Source of the DNA: Cryomorpha ignava
Lineage (GTDB): Bacteria; Bacteroidota; Bacteroidia; Flavobacteriales_D; Cryomorphaceae
Length of the DNA: 64,000 nucleotides
Reading direction: 5' to 3'
NCBI RefSeq assembly: GCF_010686655.1
Contig: NZ_JAAGVY010000010.1
Coordinates: forward strand, 62,001-126,000
Shown one piece after another: positions 27,745 through 35,891 of this stretch. The position numbers were made by a program, and so were the translations under genes. Under the pieces are notes generated by a model, which saw only the letters and a list, made by a program, of their open reading frames with translations, was not told where the DNA came from and ran no database searches. Positions within the stretch are counted from its first letter, which is position 1, and every line of letters begins with the position of its first letter.

Positions 27745-28050
27745 ATGCAAATTAAAAAGATATTTCTGTTTATTTTATTGCTTTCCGCGAATGTCTGTGT
27801 ATTTGGACAAACTACAGATAAAGGTGTGGTACCTTCTACCAAAACTATCACTCCCAAAGCGGAAACTGTTGTGGAAGAAACCATTGATGGTGTTTGGGAA
27901 CTGACGGGTTATCTCGGAAAAAAATTAATGAATGAAATGGGCAACCGAATGAATTTAGGTGAGTCTAACCCCTCGGAAAACAAAAAAACCAAACGTGTAA
28001 CAATAAAGGTAGGCCCTTTCAAAATTGAACGTATTGAATCTGGTACATAA
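27745..28050 (+). CDS. Small secreted protein of unknown function
   Basis: 101 residues with a clear signal peptide (MQIKKIFLFILLLSANVCVFGQ). The mature part of about 79 residues contains VVEETIDGVWELTGYLGKKLMNEMGNR, an amphipathic stretch, and a Lys-rich tail with VTIKVGPFKIERIE. I do not recognise a family. It precedes the tmRNA gene without an obvious link. Confidence 0.6.
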   Translation: MQIKKIFLFILLLSANVCVFGQTTDKGVVPSTKTITPKAETVVEETIDGVWELTGYLGKKLMNEMGNRMNLGESNPSENKKTKRVTIKVGPFKIERIESGT

Positions 28051-28052
28051 TA

Positions 28053-28085
28053 TTTTGGTGCATGTCAAATTGTCGCGTATCTTTG
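28053..28085 (+). promoter_or_regulatory. Promoter of the tmRNA gene
   Basis: TTTTG (28053-28057) and TATCTTTG (28078-28085) are 20 bp apart, an exact fit to the Bacteroidota consensus. Initiation would occur some 70 bp before the mature tmRNA 5' end at 28161, leaving a leader for RNase P to remove. Confidence 0.75.
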
Positions 28086-28160
28086 TATATTCTTAATCAA
28101 ATCGACTCCCACGATTTTTGGGATGGTTTTTGCTGTTAAGTGTTTATTCTTTGAAATATT

Positions 28161-28566
28161 GGGGCCGACTGGTTTCGACAACATGAAGTGGTTGTTTAGT
28201 AAGCGTGTCGAGCGTTGGAAGTATTGCTCGTAAATATCAATTTCCAAGCCTATAAATGGCGAAAACAATTACGCTCTCGCAGCCTAATTAGTCACAGACT
28301 AAAACAAGGCTTAATTCTGGGTGAAGCACAGTAACCCGGAGCGAGTGCCCGGCAGCTTATCTGTTCTTTATAGGTTGCCATACGGGTATCAAACTTTAGA
28401 ACTCAGGAGGTTAAGTGTCTTGATTAACATCCGAAATTGAATTAAGACTAAGCTTTAGGTAGGCTGTTCGATGTCAGCTTAAAGTCGAAAAACAATATTG
28501 AACTACACACGTAGAAGGCTGGATAGTCCCATGCTTGCACGAGGGTTCGAATCCCTCCGGCTCCAC
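28161..28566 (+). ncRNA. ssrA: Transfer-messenger RNA
   Basis: The 5' GGGGCCG pairs with 3' CGGCTCC to form the acceptor stem, the 5' end continues CUGGUUUCGAC, and the 3' end has the T arm GAGGGTTCGAATCCCTC, the tRNA-like half. The tag frame at 28258-28287 reads G-E-N-N-Y-A-L-A-A then TAA, where the final LAA is the usual protease signal. It rescues stalled ribosomes with SmpB. The repeat array lies directly downstream of its terminator. Confidence 0.97.
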
Positions 28567-28575
28567 TTGATGATC

Positions 28576-28614
28576 AAAACCCATAACCGGCGAAAGCTGG
28601 TTATGGGTTTTTTA
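28576..28614 (+). terminator. Intrinsic terminator of tmRNA
   Basis: AAACCCATAACCGGC (28577-28591) pairs with GCTGGTTATGGGTTT (28596-28610) around GAAA, with a G-U pair, followed by a T run. Confidence 0.92.
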
Positions 28615-28668
28615 TTGAAAATAGCGTCAAGAAAGCGAGCTTTCTTGTAAGCTATTTTCAATAAAAAA

Positions 28669-29275
28669 CACACCACGCGCTGGCGGGGTGTAGGTTTTGA
28701 TTCCCTGCACGGGAAAGGATGGAACGCCGAAGGCAATCCCGACGTGGTTCTTTGTTTTTGGTTTTTGGTTTTTGGTTTTTGGTTTTTGGACAATTATGAG
28801 AACAGACCATTTTCAATAGAAAACACACCACGCGCAAACGGGGTGTAGGTTTTGATTCCCTGCACGGGAAAGGATGGAACGCCGAAGGCAATCCCGACGT
28901 GGTTCTTTGTTTTTGGTTTTTGGTTTTTGGACAATTAGAGACACACCACGCGCTAGCGGGGTGTAGGTTTTGATTCCCTGCACTGGAAAGGATGGAACGC
29001 CGAAGGCAATCCCGACGTGGTTCTTTGTTTTTGGTTTTTGGTTTTTGGACAATTATGAGAACAGACCATTTTCAATAAAAAACACACCACGCGCTAGCGG
29101 GGTGTAGGTTTTGATTCCCTGCACGGGAAAGGATGGAACGCCGAAGGCAATCCCGACGTGGTTCTTTGTTTTTGGTTTTTGGTTTTTGGACAATTAGAGA
29201 CACACCACGCGCTAGCGGGGTGTAGGTTTTGATTCCCTGCACTGGAAAGGATGGAACGCCGAAGGCAATCCCTGC
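28669..29275 (+). repeat. Five-copy composite repeat array with TTTTTGG spacers
   Basis: Units beginning CACACCACGCGC start at 28669, 28824, 28942, 29083 and 29201; spacings are 155, 118, 141 and 118 bp. Each shares a core with GGGTGTAGGTTTTGATTCCC and AAGGATGGAACGCCGAAGGC, and ends in a variable number of TTTTTGG units, with or without a segment carrying AACAGACCATTTTCAATA. The alternating long and short spacings suggest duplication of pairs. Minus-strand frames through the array are artefacts of the repeat. Confidence 0.92.
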
Positions 29276-29282
29276 TTTCAAC

Positions 29283-29322
29283 AGGCAATTGGCAATAGAC
29301 AATAAGCAATAGACAATAAGCA
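29283..29322 (+). repeat. Short CAATAGACAATAAG tandem
   Basis: CAATAGACAATAAG occurs twice in tandem, preceded by CAATTGGCAATAGA. A related GGCAATAGGCAA sequence lies at 30151-30168, after HicB. Confidence 0.6.
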
Positions 29323-29469
29323 AGGAGAAATTAGCGGATAGAAATTTATCAGCGGACAACGCAGCGATGCGATTTCGTGATTAACAAAATCAGTAATTGG
29401 ATTAATAATCTCTTAAATGGTATATCCATCTAAGAAATTACCAGGCACTGATCCAGCGCATAACAATTT

Positions 29470-29481
29470 TGTTATATAACA
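29470..29481. promoter_or_regulatory. Palindrome before hicA, possible operator
   Basis: TGTTATATAACA is a perfect 12-bp palindrome, and TTTTTGTTATATA (29483-29495) repeats half of it. It lies directly upstream of the HicA frame. HicB proteins with a C-terminal DNA-binding domain usually repress such sites, so an operator role is likely but inferred. Confidence 0.5.
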
Positions 29482-29484
29482 TTT

Positions 29485-29685
29485 TTGTTATATATTCGTT
29501 TAATAAAATCCAGCGCGCTGATTAAATTGATCAAAAAAGATGGCTGGCGCATTGTGAGAACAAAAGGGAGTCATCATCATTTTAAACACCCCATAAAGAG
29601 GGGTATCGTAACTATACCACATCCAAAAAAGGATATTCCTATTGGAACAGCTAAATCTATATTAACCCAAGCCGGCTTAATATAA
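29485..29685 (+). CDS. hicA: HicA-family mRNA interferase toxin
   Basis: Up to 66 residues. KSSALIKLIKKDGWRIVRTKGSHHHFKHP includes the GSHHHF motif with the catalytic His, and the tail VTIPHPKKDIPIGTAKSILTQAGL is typical. It cleaves mRNA as a toxin and is neutralised by HicB. The usual first codon before Lys-Ser-Ser reads ATA (29503-29505) rather than ATG, so translation would need the TTG at 29485 or an ATT start; expression may be weak. The operator palindrome is just upstream. Confidence 0.85.
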   Translation: MLYIRLIKSSALIKLIKKDGWRIVRTKGSHHHFKHPIKRGIVTIPHPKKDIPIGTAKSILTQAGLI

Positions 29686-29717
29686 AATGAACAGTAAATA
29701 ATAGATAAGTTTAAATC

Positions 29718-30128
29718 ATGACAAATTCGGTTCAAATATTCATAGAGAAAGCAGAAGATGGAATGTATTGGGGCACTTCTCAAAATATTCCTGGTGTGGT
29801 ATCCGCTTTTGGTAGCACCTTAGAAGAATTGAAAAACAACTTAAAGGTTGCTTTTCAGGATTACCTTGAAGTAGCTAAAGATGAGCAAGAAGACTGGGTA
29901 GATGAAGTGGGAAAAATGAACAAATGGGATTATAAGATGAATTTACAAGCCTTCTTTTCTTTAATTCCCGAAGTTAAAATCTCTGCAATTGGTAAAAAAG
30001 CTAAAATCAATGAATCCTTAATGCGCCAATATGTTACCGGAAAAGCTACTGCATCGGAAGAAAGAGTAAAGCTGATTGAAAAGGCTATTCATGAATTGGG
30101 AAAAGAGTTGCAATCGGTTTCTTTTTAA
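29718..30128 (+). CDS. hicB: HicB-family antitoxin
   Basis: 136 residues. The N-terminal partially degraded RNase H-like fold (VQIFIEKAEDGMYWGTSQNIPGVVSAFGSTLEEL) binds HicA. The C-terminal XRE-type helix-turn-helix (ISAIGKKAKINESLMRQYVTGKATASEERVKLIEKAIHELG) should bind the palindrome at 29470. It starts 32 bp after HicA, so the two form one operon. Confidence 0.9.
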   Translation: MTNSVQIFIEKAEDGMYWGTSQNIPGVVSAFGSTLEELKNNLKVAFQDYLEVAKDEQEDWVDEVGKMNKWDYKMNLQAFFSLIPEVKISAIGKKAKINESLMRQYVTGKATASEERVKLIEKAIHELGKELQSVSF

Positions 30129-30200
30129 GAAAGATGGCGATATCAATAGGCAACTGGCAATAGGCAATACTCACTACCCAATCCGCTATTCTCAACAACA

Positions 30201-30935
30201 CTAATACCCATCCGTAAAATTCTGAAACTCGGCATCATCTTCATAGATAGAGGCTACGGCATCGATATAAGGCTGTGCATTGGCTTTTGTACCTGCTTCC
30301 GCCATGAGTTTAGCGTATTCCATTACGGCGTAGAGATAAGCATCTTTGCTATCAAGACTTACATCTGATGCCGTAAAATTTTTCAATGCTTCTTTCGCTT
30401 CTTCAAATGTTGTTTTTGCCTGGTAGGTATTTCGCCCCTTTACTTCGGCAACACCTTTCAGCAGTAAAGCGCTAATATCTTCCGGATCGATTCTGGTGAC
30501 GTATTTTGAATAAGTTATGCTCTTCCGCCAGTTTTCAGATTGATACTGAAACGTAGCCTCGCGCATAATTTCTGCCTTTAGCTCGCCTATGTAATTGGTG
30601 AACTGCGGCATATACGCATTCTCTTTATCATAGCGCTTTGCCTTGTACGCATTTTTAATGGCATCGCGGAAGGCTCGAGGATAATCTTCTTGAAACTCTT
30701 CTTTTTTAGACATTTCAAAATAGGCCATTGATGCATAGATGTATGGCACCGGCTCGCGGTGCGTTTTATCTTTATCTGTAATTTTTTCGGCCTTTGATAC
30801 AGCTTTTTCATAATCTCCATCTATAATCATAAAGAGAATATCTTTATACGGATCCTCTTCCTGTGCATCGATATGAGACACATTACCAATTATTAAAAAA
30901 GCAGTTAGAAGTGTAATCAAGTAGCTGGTTTTCAT
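30201..30935 (-). CDS. Secreted helical-repeat protein of unknown function
   Basis: 244 residues with a signal peptide (ITLLTAFLIIGNVSHIDAQ). The mature part has TPR-like helices (GDYEKAVSKAEKITDKD, YIYASMAYFEMSKK, WRKSITYSKYVTRIDPEDISALLLKGVAEVKG) and ends near the tail with MEYAKLMAEAGTKANAQPYIDAV. It lies five bases after the racemase-fold gene, so it is probably the last gene of that operon. A periplasmic partner role is a guess. Confidence 0.6.
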   Translation of the reverse strand: MKTSYLITLLTAFLIIGNVSHIDAQEEDPYKDILFMIIDGDYEKAVSKAEKITDKDKTHREPVPYIYASMAYFEMSKKEEFQEDYPRAFRDAIKNAYKAKRYDKENAYMPQFTNYIGELKAEIMREATFQYQSENWRKSITYSKYVTRIDPEDISALLLKGVAEVKGRNTYQAKTTFEEAKEALKNFTASDVSLDSKDAYLYAVMEYAKLMAEAGTKANAQPYIDAVASIYEDDAEFQNFTDGY

Positions 30936-30940
30936 AACAT

Positions 30941-32014
30941 TTAGTTTATTAGTCTTTTTTCTATATAATTCGAATTCATAATAGCAAGTGCACCCATATA
31001 TTTTAGCTTAAAGCTAATCAGGTCGCCTACTTTGTAATCTTTTTCAGAACTTCCCAAATTGAGAATAAGCATATCTGAACTTGCACCCACCACTTCAATA
31101 TCTTCATCATCGGGAATCAGATAATCGGGTGAAATATCAAGTAAACCCACATCTATTATCGCTCTTAGAGATGTTTTTCCGTAAAGGCTTTCGTCGATTT
31201 CGAGCATTTCGCCACTTGGGTTTTCAGCGAGCTGACCCACAGGCAACATGGGTTTCTCGGTAAGCTCTATAATTTCGGTGCGCAATTTAAAAACGTCATT
31301 GTGCATCCCTTCAAAGGTGTTTTGTTCTTCAATATTCAGGCCAAAATATAAAGCCTCACCAATTCTGAAGTGATTTACTGCCGGTGGAAGCTGATTTTTG
31401 AAAAACATAGGGAGCACCACTGAAGTCCCTCCTGAAATCCATTCAATCTCAACATCAAAATAAGCCTTAATCAGCTCTCTATAAAGGCTTAGCTGAATGT
31501 ATTTATCTTCGCTGGGCATTACACCGTACAGGCAATTGAGGTTTGCCCCAATACCCACCACGCTAATATTTGGTAGCTTGAAAACCTCACGGTAAAAATC
31601 GACAAACGCCTCACCCATTACGCCTTCACGCAAGTCGCCGAGCTCTATCATAATTATGATTTTATGCGTTTTATTTTGACGCATAGCTTCTTCGCTTAGC
31701 ATTTTTATTGTGATGTATTCTGTATTAAAACTCACATCGGCATAAGTTACAACATCTTTGATGCTTCGCTTTGCGGGAGGCTTAATGTAAACGGTTTGCA
31801 CCTTTGGATCAAGACTTTTTACCACCCGGAGATTGCTAATACGCGAATCGTGTATCTCGCGAATTCCGAGATTGAGAACTTCTTGTATAAAAAGTTCATT
31901 GCCACAGAGCATTTTCACCACTATTCCCCAATCGATATCGCGTTTTTGAAATCGCTCATCGAGTAAGTCAAAATTGGTTTTAAGCTTTTTTCTATCTAGT
32001 TCTATAAATGCCAT
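30941..32014 (-). CDS. Alanine/ornithine racemase-family PLP enzyme
   Basis: 357 residues. The N-terminus AFIELDRKKLKTNFDLL with WGIVVKMLCGNELFIQ is the N-terminal TIM-barrel start of the alanine racemase fold, where the Lys in VKML would hold the cofactor. The region LNIEEQNTFEGMHNDVFKLRTEIIEL resembles the joint to the small C-terminal domain, as in ornithine and YhfX-type racemases. ISGGTSVVLPMFF supplies phosphate-binding residues. Its substrate is unknown. ATG overlaps the alr stop as TAATG, so the two are coupled. Confidence 0.75.
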   Translation of the reverse strand: MAFIELDRKKLKTNFDLLDERFQKRDIDWGIVVKMLCGNELFIQEVLNLGIREIHDSRISNLRVVKSLDPKVQTVYIKPPAKRSIKDVVTYADVSFNTEYITIKMLSEEAMRQNKTHKIIIMIELGDLREGVMGEAFVDFYREVFKLPNISVVGIGANLNCLYGVMPSEDKYIQLSLYRELIKAYFDVEIEWISGGTSVVLPMFFKNQLPPAVNHFRIGEALYFGLNIEEQNTFEGMHNDVFKLRTEIIELTEKPMLPVGQLAENPSGEMLEIDESLYGKTSLRAIIDVGLLDISPDYLIPDDEDIEVVGASSDMLILNLGSSEKDYKVGDLISFKLKYMGALAIMNSNYIEKRLIN

Positions 32015-33171
32015 TACTTTACAATTCGGGGAATATTATGTGGCAATCTCGCCAGCAATTCATAGTTCAATTGTGAACTGGCCTCTCCAAACGAGGCAAC
32101 CGTAATTCGGTTATCTCCTTGAAAACCTATAACAACCGCCTCGTCATCGTGTTTAATATCTTGTATTTCGGTTACATCTACGGCAAGCATATTCATATTT
32201 ACCGTACCTATTACGGTAACACGCTTGCCGTGAATAAGTAAATGCCCATGATTGCTCAATGAACGCGCGTAACCGTATGCATAACCCACCGGCACAATGG
32301 CCACCACTGTTTTTCTGTTTGCCAAAAAGCAAGTTCCATACCCAACGTATTCGCCTGGTTCAACATGCTTTATAGTCATCACTTTCGATTTCCATGAAAG
32401 AATAGATGTGAGCGGATCGTCGATTACCAAGTTTTTGGTCATATAGCTTATCAGCGTTTCTCTATTGGGCCAAAATCCATAGAGTAGAATGCCTACGCGC
32501 ACCATATCAAACTGGGTATGGGGATAACGCATAAGTGCAGCCGAACAAGCAATATGCTTCTTATCAAATGAAATTCCGGCCGAATCAAATTGCCTCAAAT
32601 ATTTCTTAAAGCGAATTATTTGTTGTTCAATCCTGGAATAATTACTAATACTTTCAGAGCCTGCTAAATGCGTGCAGCAGCCGCTTAAGTGAAGATGATC
32701 AGATTCGCGTCGCAACAGATCTATAAGGTCGACAAAGCAATTTTCTTCAATTCCGGTGCGATTCATTCCAGTTTCCACTTCGATATGCACCTTTGCGGAC
32801 ATACCACATTCTTTTGCAACCTCTATAGCTTCTTTGAGCTGAAATAGATCATAAATAAAAAAAGAATATCCGTTTACGATTATCCATTCCAGATTTTCGC
32901 GTGCGATATAACCCATTATCATCAATTCGCTTTCAACAGATGCTACATCGTGAAAAGCAAGCGCTTCTTCAATTCCATAAACGGAAAAGTGTTTTATCCC
33001 TTCACTTTCTGCAAGCGGGACAAATTGCTCAATACCGTGCCCATAGGCATTTCCCTTAATAACTGCAGAAAGCTCAACGCCCTCATTTAGCTGCCTCCTG
33101 ATAAACCCGAGATTCTTTTTAAACAGGACAGAGTCAATCTCAATATGCGATGATTTAGACAGTGGATTCAA
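32014..33171 (-). CDS. alr: Alanine racemase
   Basis: 385 residues. The cofactor Lys is in LSAVIKGNAYGHGIEQF near residue 40; the family motifs HIEVETGMNRTGI, MVRVGILLYGFWP and VEPGEYVGYGTCFLANRKTVVAIVPVGYAYGY follow, the last holding the C-terminal domain catalytic Tyr. It makes D-alanine for the cell wall. The TTG start overlaps the M20 stop (TTGA). With a second racemase-fold gene behind it, this copy may be specialised rather than the main alr. Confidence 0.93.
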   Translation of the reverse strand: MNPLSKSSHIEIDSVLFKKNLGFIRRQLNEGVELSAVIKGNAYGHGIEQFVPLAESEGIKHFSVYGIEEALAFHDVASVESELMIMGYIARENLEWIIVNGYSFFIYDLFQLKEAIEVAKECGMSAKVHIEVETGMNRTGIEENCFVDLIDLLRRESDHLHLSGCCTHLAGSESISNYSRIEQQIIRFKKYLRQFDSAGISFDKKHIACSAALMRYPHTQFDMVRVGILLYGFWPNRETLISYMTKNLVIDDPLTSILSWKSKVMTIKHVEPGEYVGYGTCFLANRKTVVAIVPVGYAYGYARSLSNHGHLLIHGKRVTVIGTVNMNMLAVDVTEIQDIKHDDEAVVIGFQGDNRITVASFGEASSQLNYELLARLPHNIPRIVK

Positions 33172-34298
33172 AACGGAGACCTGAGTTTATAGAGTTCGAA
33201 GAATACCGATTTTCCATTTTCAATGATTTCTTCCGGAAAGTCAAAATCCGGTGCGTGAAGAGCGGGTTGATGAACGCCACTTCCGAGCCCAAACATCAAA
33301 ATAGGGAAGCGTTTTGAGAAGTGTGCAAAATCTTCTGACCAGCGAAATGGTTTTTTCATTTCCTGGAAAGGCAATTCTGCATGGCTGCATGCTTTTTTCA
33401 GGCCTTCAATGAGGTCAGCGTTTTCCGTTGCCGAGAAATATTCGTGAAAATTGACTTTTAAATCAGCATCGTATTTCACGGTCAAAGAGGCAGCAGCAGC
33501 AGCACAGGCTTCTTTCATAAGTTCGAGATCGGCAGTACGAGCCGCGCGCATTGTAACCATCAATTCTGCTTCCGCTGGGCTCGTGCCAAAATTTCTGTCG
33601 CCCGAGTGAAGACCAATTGACGTAACCAAGGCAAAATCTGCTATGTTTTCATTATCGGGCAATTCACTAATTTGCTTCCACATTTCTATGGCAATTTCAA
33701 GGGGATTCACTGCGTCTTCGGGATGGGCGGCATGAGCAGTTTTTCCTGTAATATTAATGACAACACCAACACTAGCGCAGGCAAAACTTCCAACTTTAGA
33801 ATGAACCGATCCCATTTTAAGACCCGGAATATTGTGAAGCGCGTAGCATTCGTCAATGCCCAAATTCGAAAATTCAGCACTCTCAATCATAGCGGCTGCC
33901 CCTTCGCCGGTTTCCTCTGCCGATTGAAAAATAAAACAAACTGTGCCGTGGGCAGGGGGATTGTCATTTAAATCTTTTGCAAGCGCGAGCAAAATACTCA
34001 TGTGGCCATCGTGACCACAAACATGGCTAACTCCTTCCTTTTCAGAACCATAATCTTCCCTTGAATTTTCGAGAATGGGTAATGCATCGAGCTCAGCCCG
34101 AAAAGCAATTGTTTTTCCTTCCCCGAATTTTCTGGAAGCCACTAAACCGTGATAGCCCACGTTGCGGAGAATTGAAAAATCTTTAAGATGAGAAAAGTAC
34201 TCTGAAATAATATCGGCTGTTTGCGACTCTTCCCTGCTGACTTCGGGATGTTGGTGTAATATTTTTCGAATGGTTGGTATCGGCTTGCCGACGAGCAT
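33168..34298 (-). CDS. M20-family metallo-amidohydrolase
   Basis: 376 residues from ATG 34298. I prefer this over the TTG at 34370, which would run into the GNAT gene. Motifs: SHVCGHDGHMSILLALAKDL (metal ligands), FQSAEETGEGAAAMIE with the catalytic Glu, and GTSPAEAELMVTMRAAR. The C-terminal EDFAHFSKRFPILMFGLGSG contains the last ligands. The family removes acyl groups from amino acids or hydrolyses N-acyl peptides; the neighbours suggest an N-acetyl amino acid, as an inference. Confidence 0.9.
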   Translation of the reverse strand: MLVGKPIPTIRKILHQHPEVSREESQTADIISEYFSHLKDFSILRNVGYHGLVASRKFGEGKTIAFRAELDALPILENSREDYGSEKEGVSHVCGHDGHMSILLALAKDLNDNPPAHGTVCFIFQSAEETGEGAAAMIESAEFSNLGIDECYALHNIPGLKMGSVHSKVGSFACASVGVVINITGKTAHAAHPEDAVNPLEIAIEMWKQISELPDNENIADFALVTSIGLHSGDRNFGTSPAEAELMVTMRAARTADLELMKEACAAAAASLTVKYDADLKVNFHEYFSATENADLIEGLKKACSHAELPFQEMKKPFRWSEDFAHFSKRFPILMFGLGSGVHQPALHAPDFDFPEEIIENGKSVFFELYKLRSPF

Positions 34299-34326
34299 AG
34301 GTATAGAGATTTCTGAATCTTTCAGT

Positions 34327-34797
34327 TTACTTTTTAAACCGCATTTCGAGATATTTATTTGTGAAGCCAAGTCGCTCGTAAAGTTTTTTTGCCGGATTAT
34401 CTGCTTCTACGTGGAGCGCAATATCACCTTTCGCCAGATCAATGGTTTGATCCATAAGTTGTTTGCCGATTCCCATTCCGCGCACTGCGCCATCTACCGC
34501 AATGTACACCAGTATATTTTCGGGAATATATCCGGTCATACCAGTTTGATTTATGACTACGGCTCCGACAATTTCACCTTTGAGCCTTCCTATTACTACA
34601 AATCCACCTTTTCCTTTATGGCTACTGCAGGCATAATCTATCGCCATTTGAATGTGAGGCTTGGGATCGCCGTATTTTTCCAAATGTTTAAAAAGAAAAT
34701 CTACAACCTCTTTTTCTTGAAGAAAAGTTGGAGTATTTATTGAGTTTAAATAAGTAATTTCAATTTTCGGCTTTGTATCCGATTTAATTTCTGACAT
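34327..34797 (-). CDS. GNAT-family N-acetyltransferase
   Basis: 156 residues. The acetyl-CoA motif region reads ILVYIAVDGAVRGMGIGKQLMDQTIDLAKG, where RGMGIG is the pyrophosphate loop, and the C-terminal HVEADNPAKKLYERLGF is the usual motif B. Acceptor substrate unknown. It is the first gene of the minus-strand racemase operon, 28 bp before the M20 start; acetylation followed by deacylation in one operon suggests a cycle on an amino group. Confidence 0.85.
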   Translation of the reverse strand: MSEIKSDTKPKIEITYLNSINTPTFLQEKEVVDFLFKHLEKYGDPKPHIQMAIDYACSSHKGKGGFVVIGRLKGEIVGAVVINQTGMTGYIPENILVYIAVDGAVRGMGIGKQLMDQTIDLAKGDIALHVEADNPAKKLYERLGFTNKYLEMRFKK

Positions 34798-34891
34798 CCT
34801 TTATTGTTTTTGACTTCCGGCTTATTATAAAAGTTTTGATCTGATCATTCTAAATTTGGAATACTCCAGAACCATACTCCACAAAGAGTAA

Positions 34892-35278
34892 CTACCTCGT
34901 AATCCTTATGAGACCGGGTTCGATATCCATATGCGCTACACGTTCATTTACCTCATCTACTGTGTCGCTATAAACGATTAAGTAAAACCTACCCTTCTTG
35001 CGTTTAGCATATTCGTCAAATACCTTCCACTTCTCAACTTTAGTATCCCAATCTGTCATAGCCTGCTCATCAAGAATTTCAAAAAGATAAGAGCCAAAGT
35101 CTTTTTCAGCAATCATATCGGGAGCGAAACCGGGCTCACTCGCTAATCTAAAAACCGCTCTGGGTGCTTTAAAACTTTCGTGCGTAGCTCTAATTTGATG
35201 GTAACCCTTAACGCGCAAATAAGCAACAGCGCTATTTATCATTTGCACTCTTTCCTTAGAAACTTTTTGCTTTTTCAT
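34892..35278 (-). CDS. Uncharacterised 128-residue protein, possible PD-(D/E)XK-like fold
   Basis: 128 residues, no signal. I do not recognise the family. PDMIAEKDFGSYLFEILDEQ followed by KVEKWKVFDEYAKRKKGRFYLIVYSD is the order of a PD-(D/E)XK nuclease core (acidic strand, acidic strand, helix, strand), but the key Lys after the second acidic strand is unclear. The Lys-rich N-terminus (MKKQKVSKERV) could contact nucleic acid. It has its own promoter at 35294-35324. Function is left open. Confidence 0.45.
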   Translation of the reverse strand: MKKQKVSKERVQMINSAVAYLRVKGYHQIRATHESFKAPRAVFRLASEPGFAPDMIAEKDFGSYLFEILDEQAMTDWDTKVEKWKVFDEYAKRKKGRFYLIVYSDTVDEVNERVAHMDIEPGLIRITR

Positions 35279-35293
35279 GGTTTACCTTTTTTA

Positions 35294-35324
35294 CAAATAT
35301 AAGCCCAATTGTTCGGCTTGCCAA
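35294..35324 (-). promoter_or_regulatory. Promoter of the 128-residue protein
   Basis: On the minus strand TTG (35324-35322) and TATATTTG (35301-35294) are 20 bp apart, an exact match to the Bacteroidota consensus. The -7 box ends 15 bp before the ATG at 35278, leaving an unusually short leader. Confidence 0.7.
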
Positions 35325-35495
35325 TTAAGACAACATACACAGCCTGATTGCGGGGAGCAATTTTGAAAAAATAACAAAGCTTGTCAAAGAATTGTTCCAA
35401 ATCAAGATGTTTTCATTCGCATTACAAAATCATAAAATGTGATGCACAATTACTTAATATTAGGAATCGACATTTGTATATATATAAAATAGAAA

Positions 35496-35891
35496 ATGAA
35501 TAAACTTAAAATTGCGGTAATAGACGATATCAGCGATGTTTTGGAACTGGTAGAGTATAATTTGAGAAAAGAGGGTATGGAGGTTGTAACCTATGAGAGC
35601 AGCATTACAGCCCTAGATGAAATTGCCAAAAACATTCCCGATTTGGTGATTAGCGACTGGATGATGCCTGAACCCGATGGGCTTGAGCTTTGTCGCCTGC
35701 TCAAAAATGACGAGCGCACAAAAAATATTCCACTTATGATGTTAACTTGTAAAGGTGGTATTCACGACTACCGCGAAGCAATTCGTGCAGGAGCTCAAGA
35801 CTATGTGGTAAAACCCGTGAGAATGGAAGAGCTGATAAGGCGTATAAAACTGCTTGTACCTATTGATCGCGTGAAATACAAATTTGCCTAA
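35496..35891 (+). CDS. Stand-alone response regulator (receiver domain only)
   Basis: 131 residues, almost all receiver domain. The acidic pair is in IAVIDDISDVL, the phosphoacceptor Asp in LVISDWMMPEPDG near residue 56, the Thr in LMMLTCKGG and the Lys in DYVVKPVRM. No output domain is present, so it acts through protein contacts or as a phosphate sink. No histidine kinase is in the window. The glycerophosphodiesterase follows directly. Confidence 0.92.
   Translation: MNKLKIAVIDDISDVLELVEYNLRKEGMEVVTYESSITALDEIAKNIPDLVISDWMMPEPDGLELCRLLKNDERTKNIPLMMLTCKGGIHDYREAIRAGAQDYVVKPVRMEELIRRIKLLVPIDRVKYKFA

Noticed and set aside
28543-28566. A tRNA gene suggested by GGGTTCGAATCCC
   Set aside because: It is the T arm of tmRNA; the matching 5' half is 400 bp upstream with the tag frame between.
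28669-29275. CRISPR array
   Set aside because: Units are over 100 bp with variable spacing, no short direct repeats with unique spacers, and no cas genes nearby.
28503-29359. Minus-strand frames of 66-96 codons through the tmRNA end and repeat array (WSRRDSNPRAS, CLRRSILSRAGNQ)
   Set aside because: They are read-throughs of the repeat and tRNA-like sequence; composition follows the repeat unit, and the same peptide recurs with each copy.
28161-29485. Genomic island with tmRNA attachment site
   Set aside because: No integrase and no second copy of the tmRNA 3' end are seen in the window.
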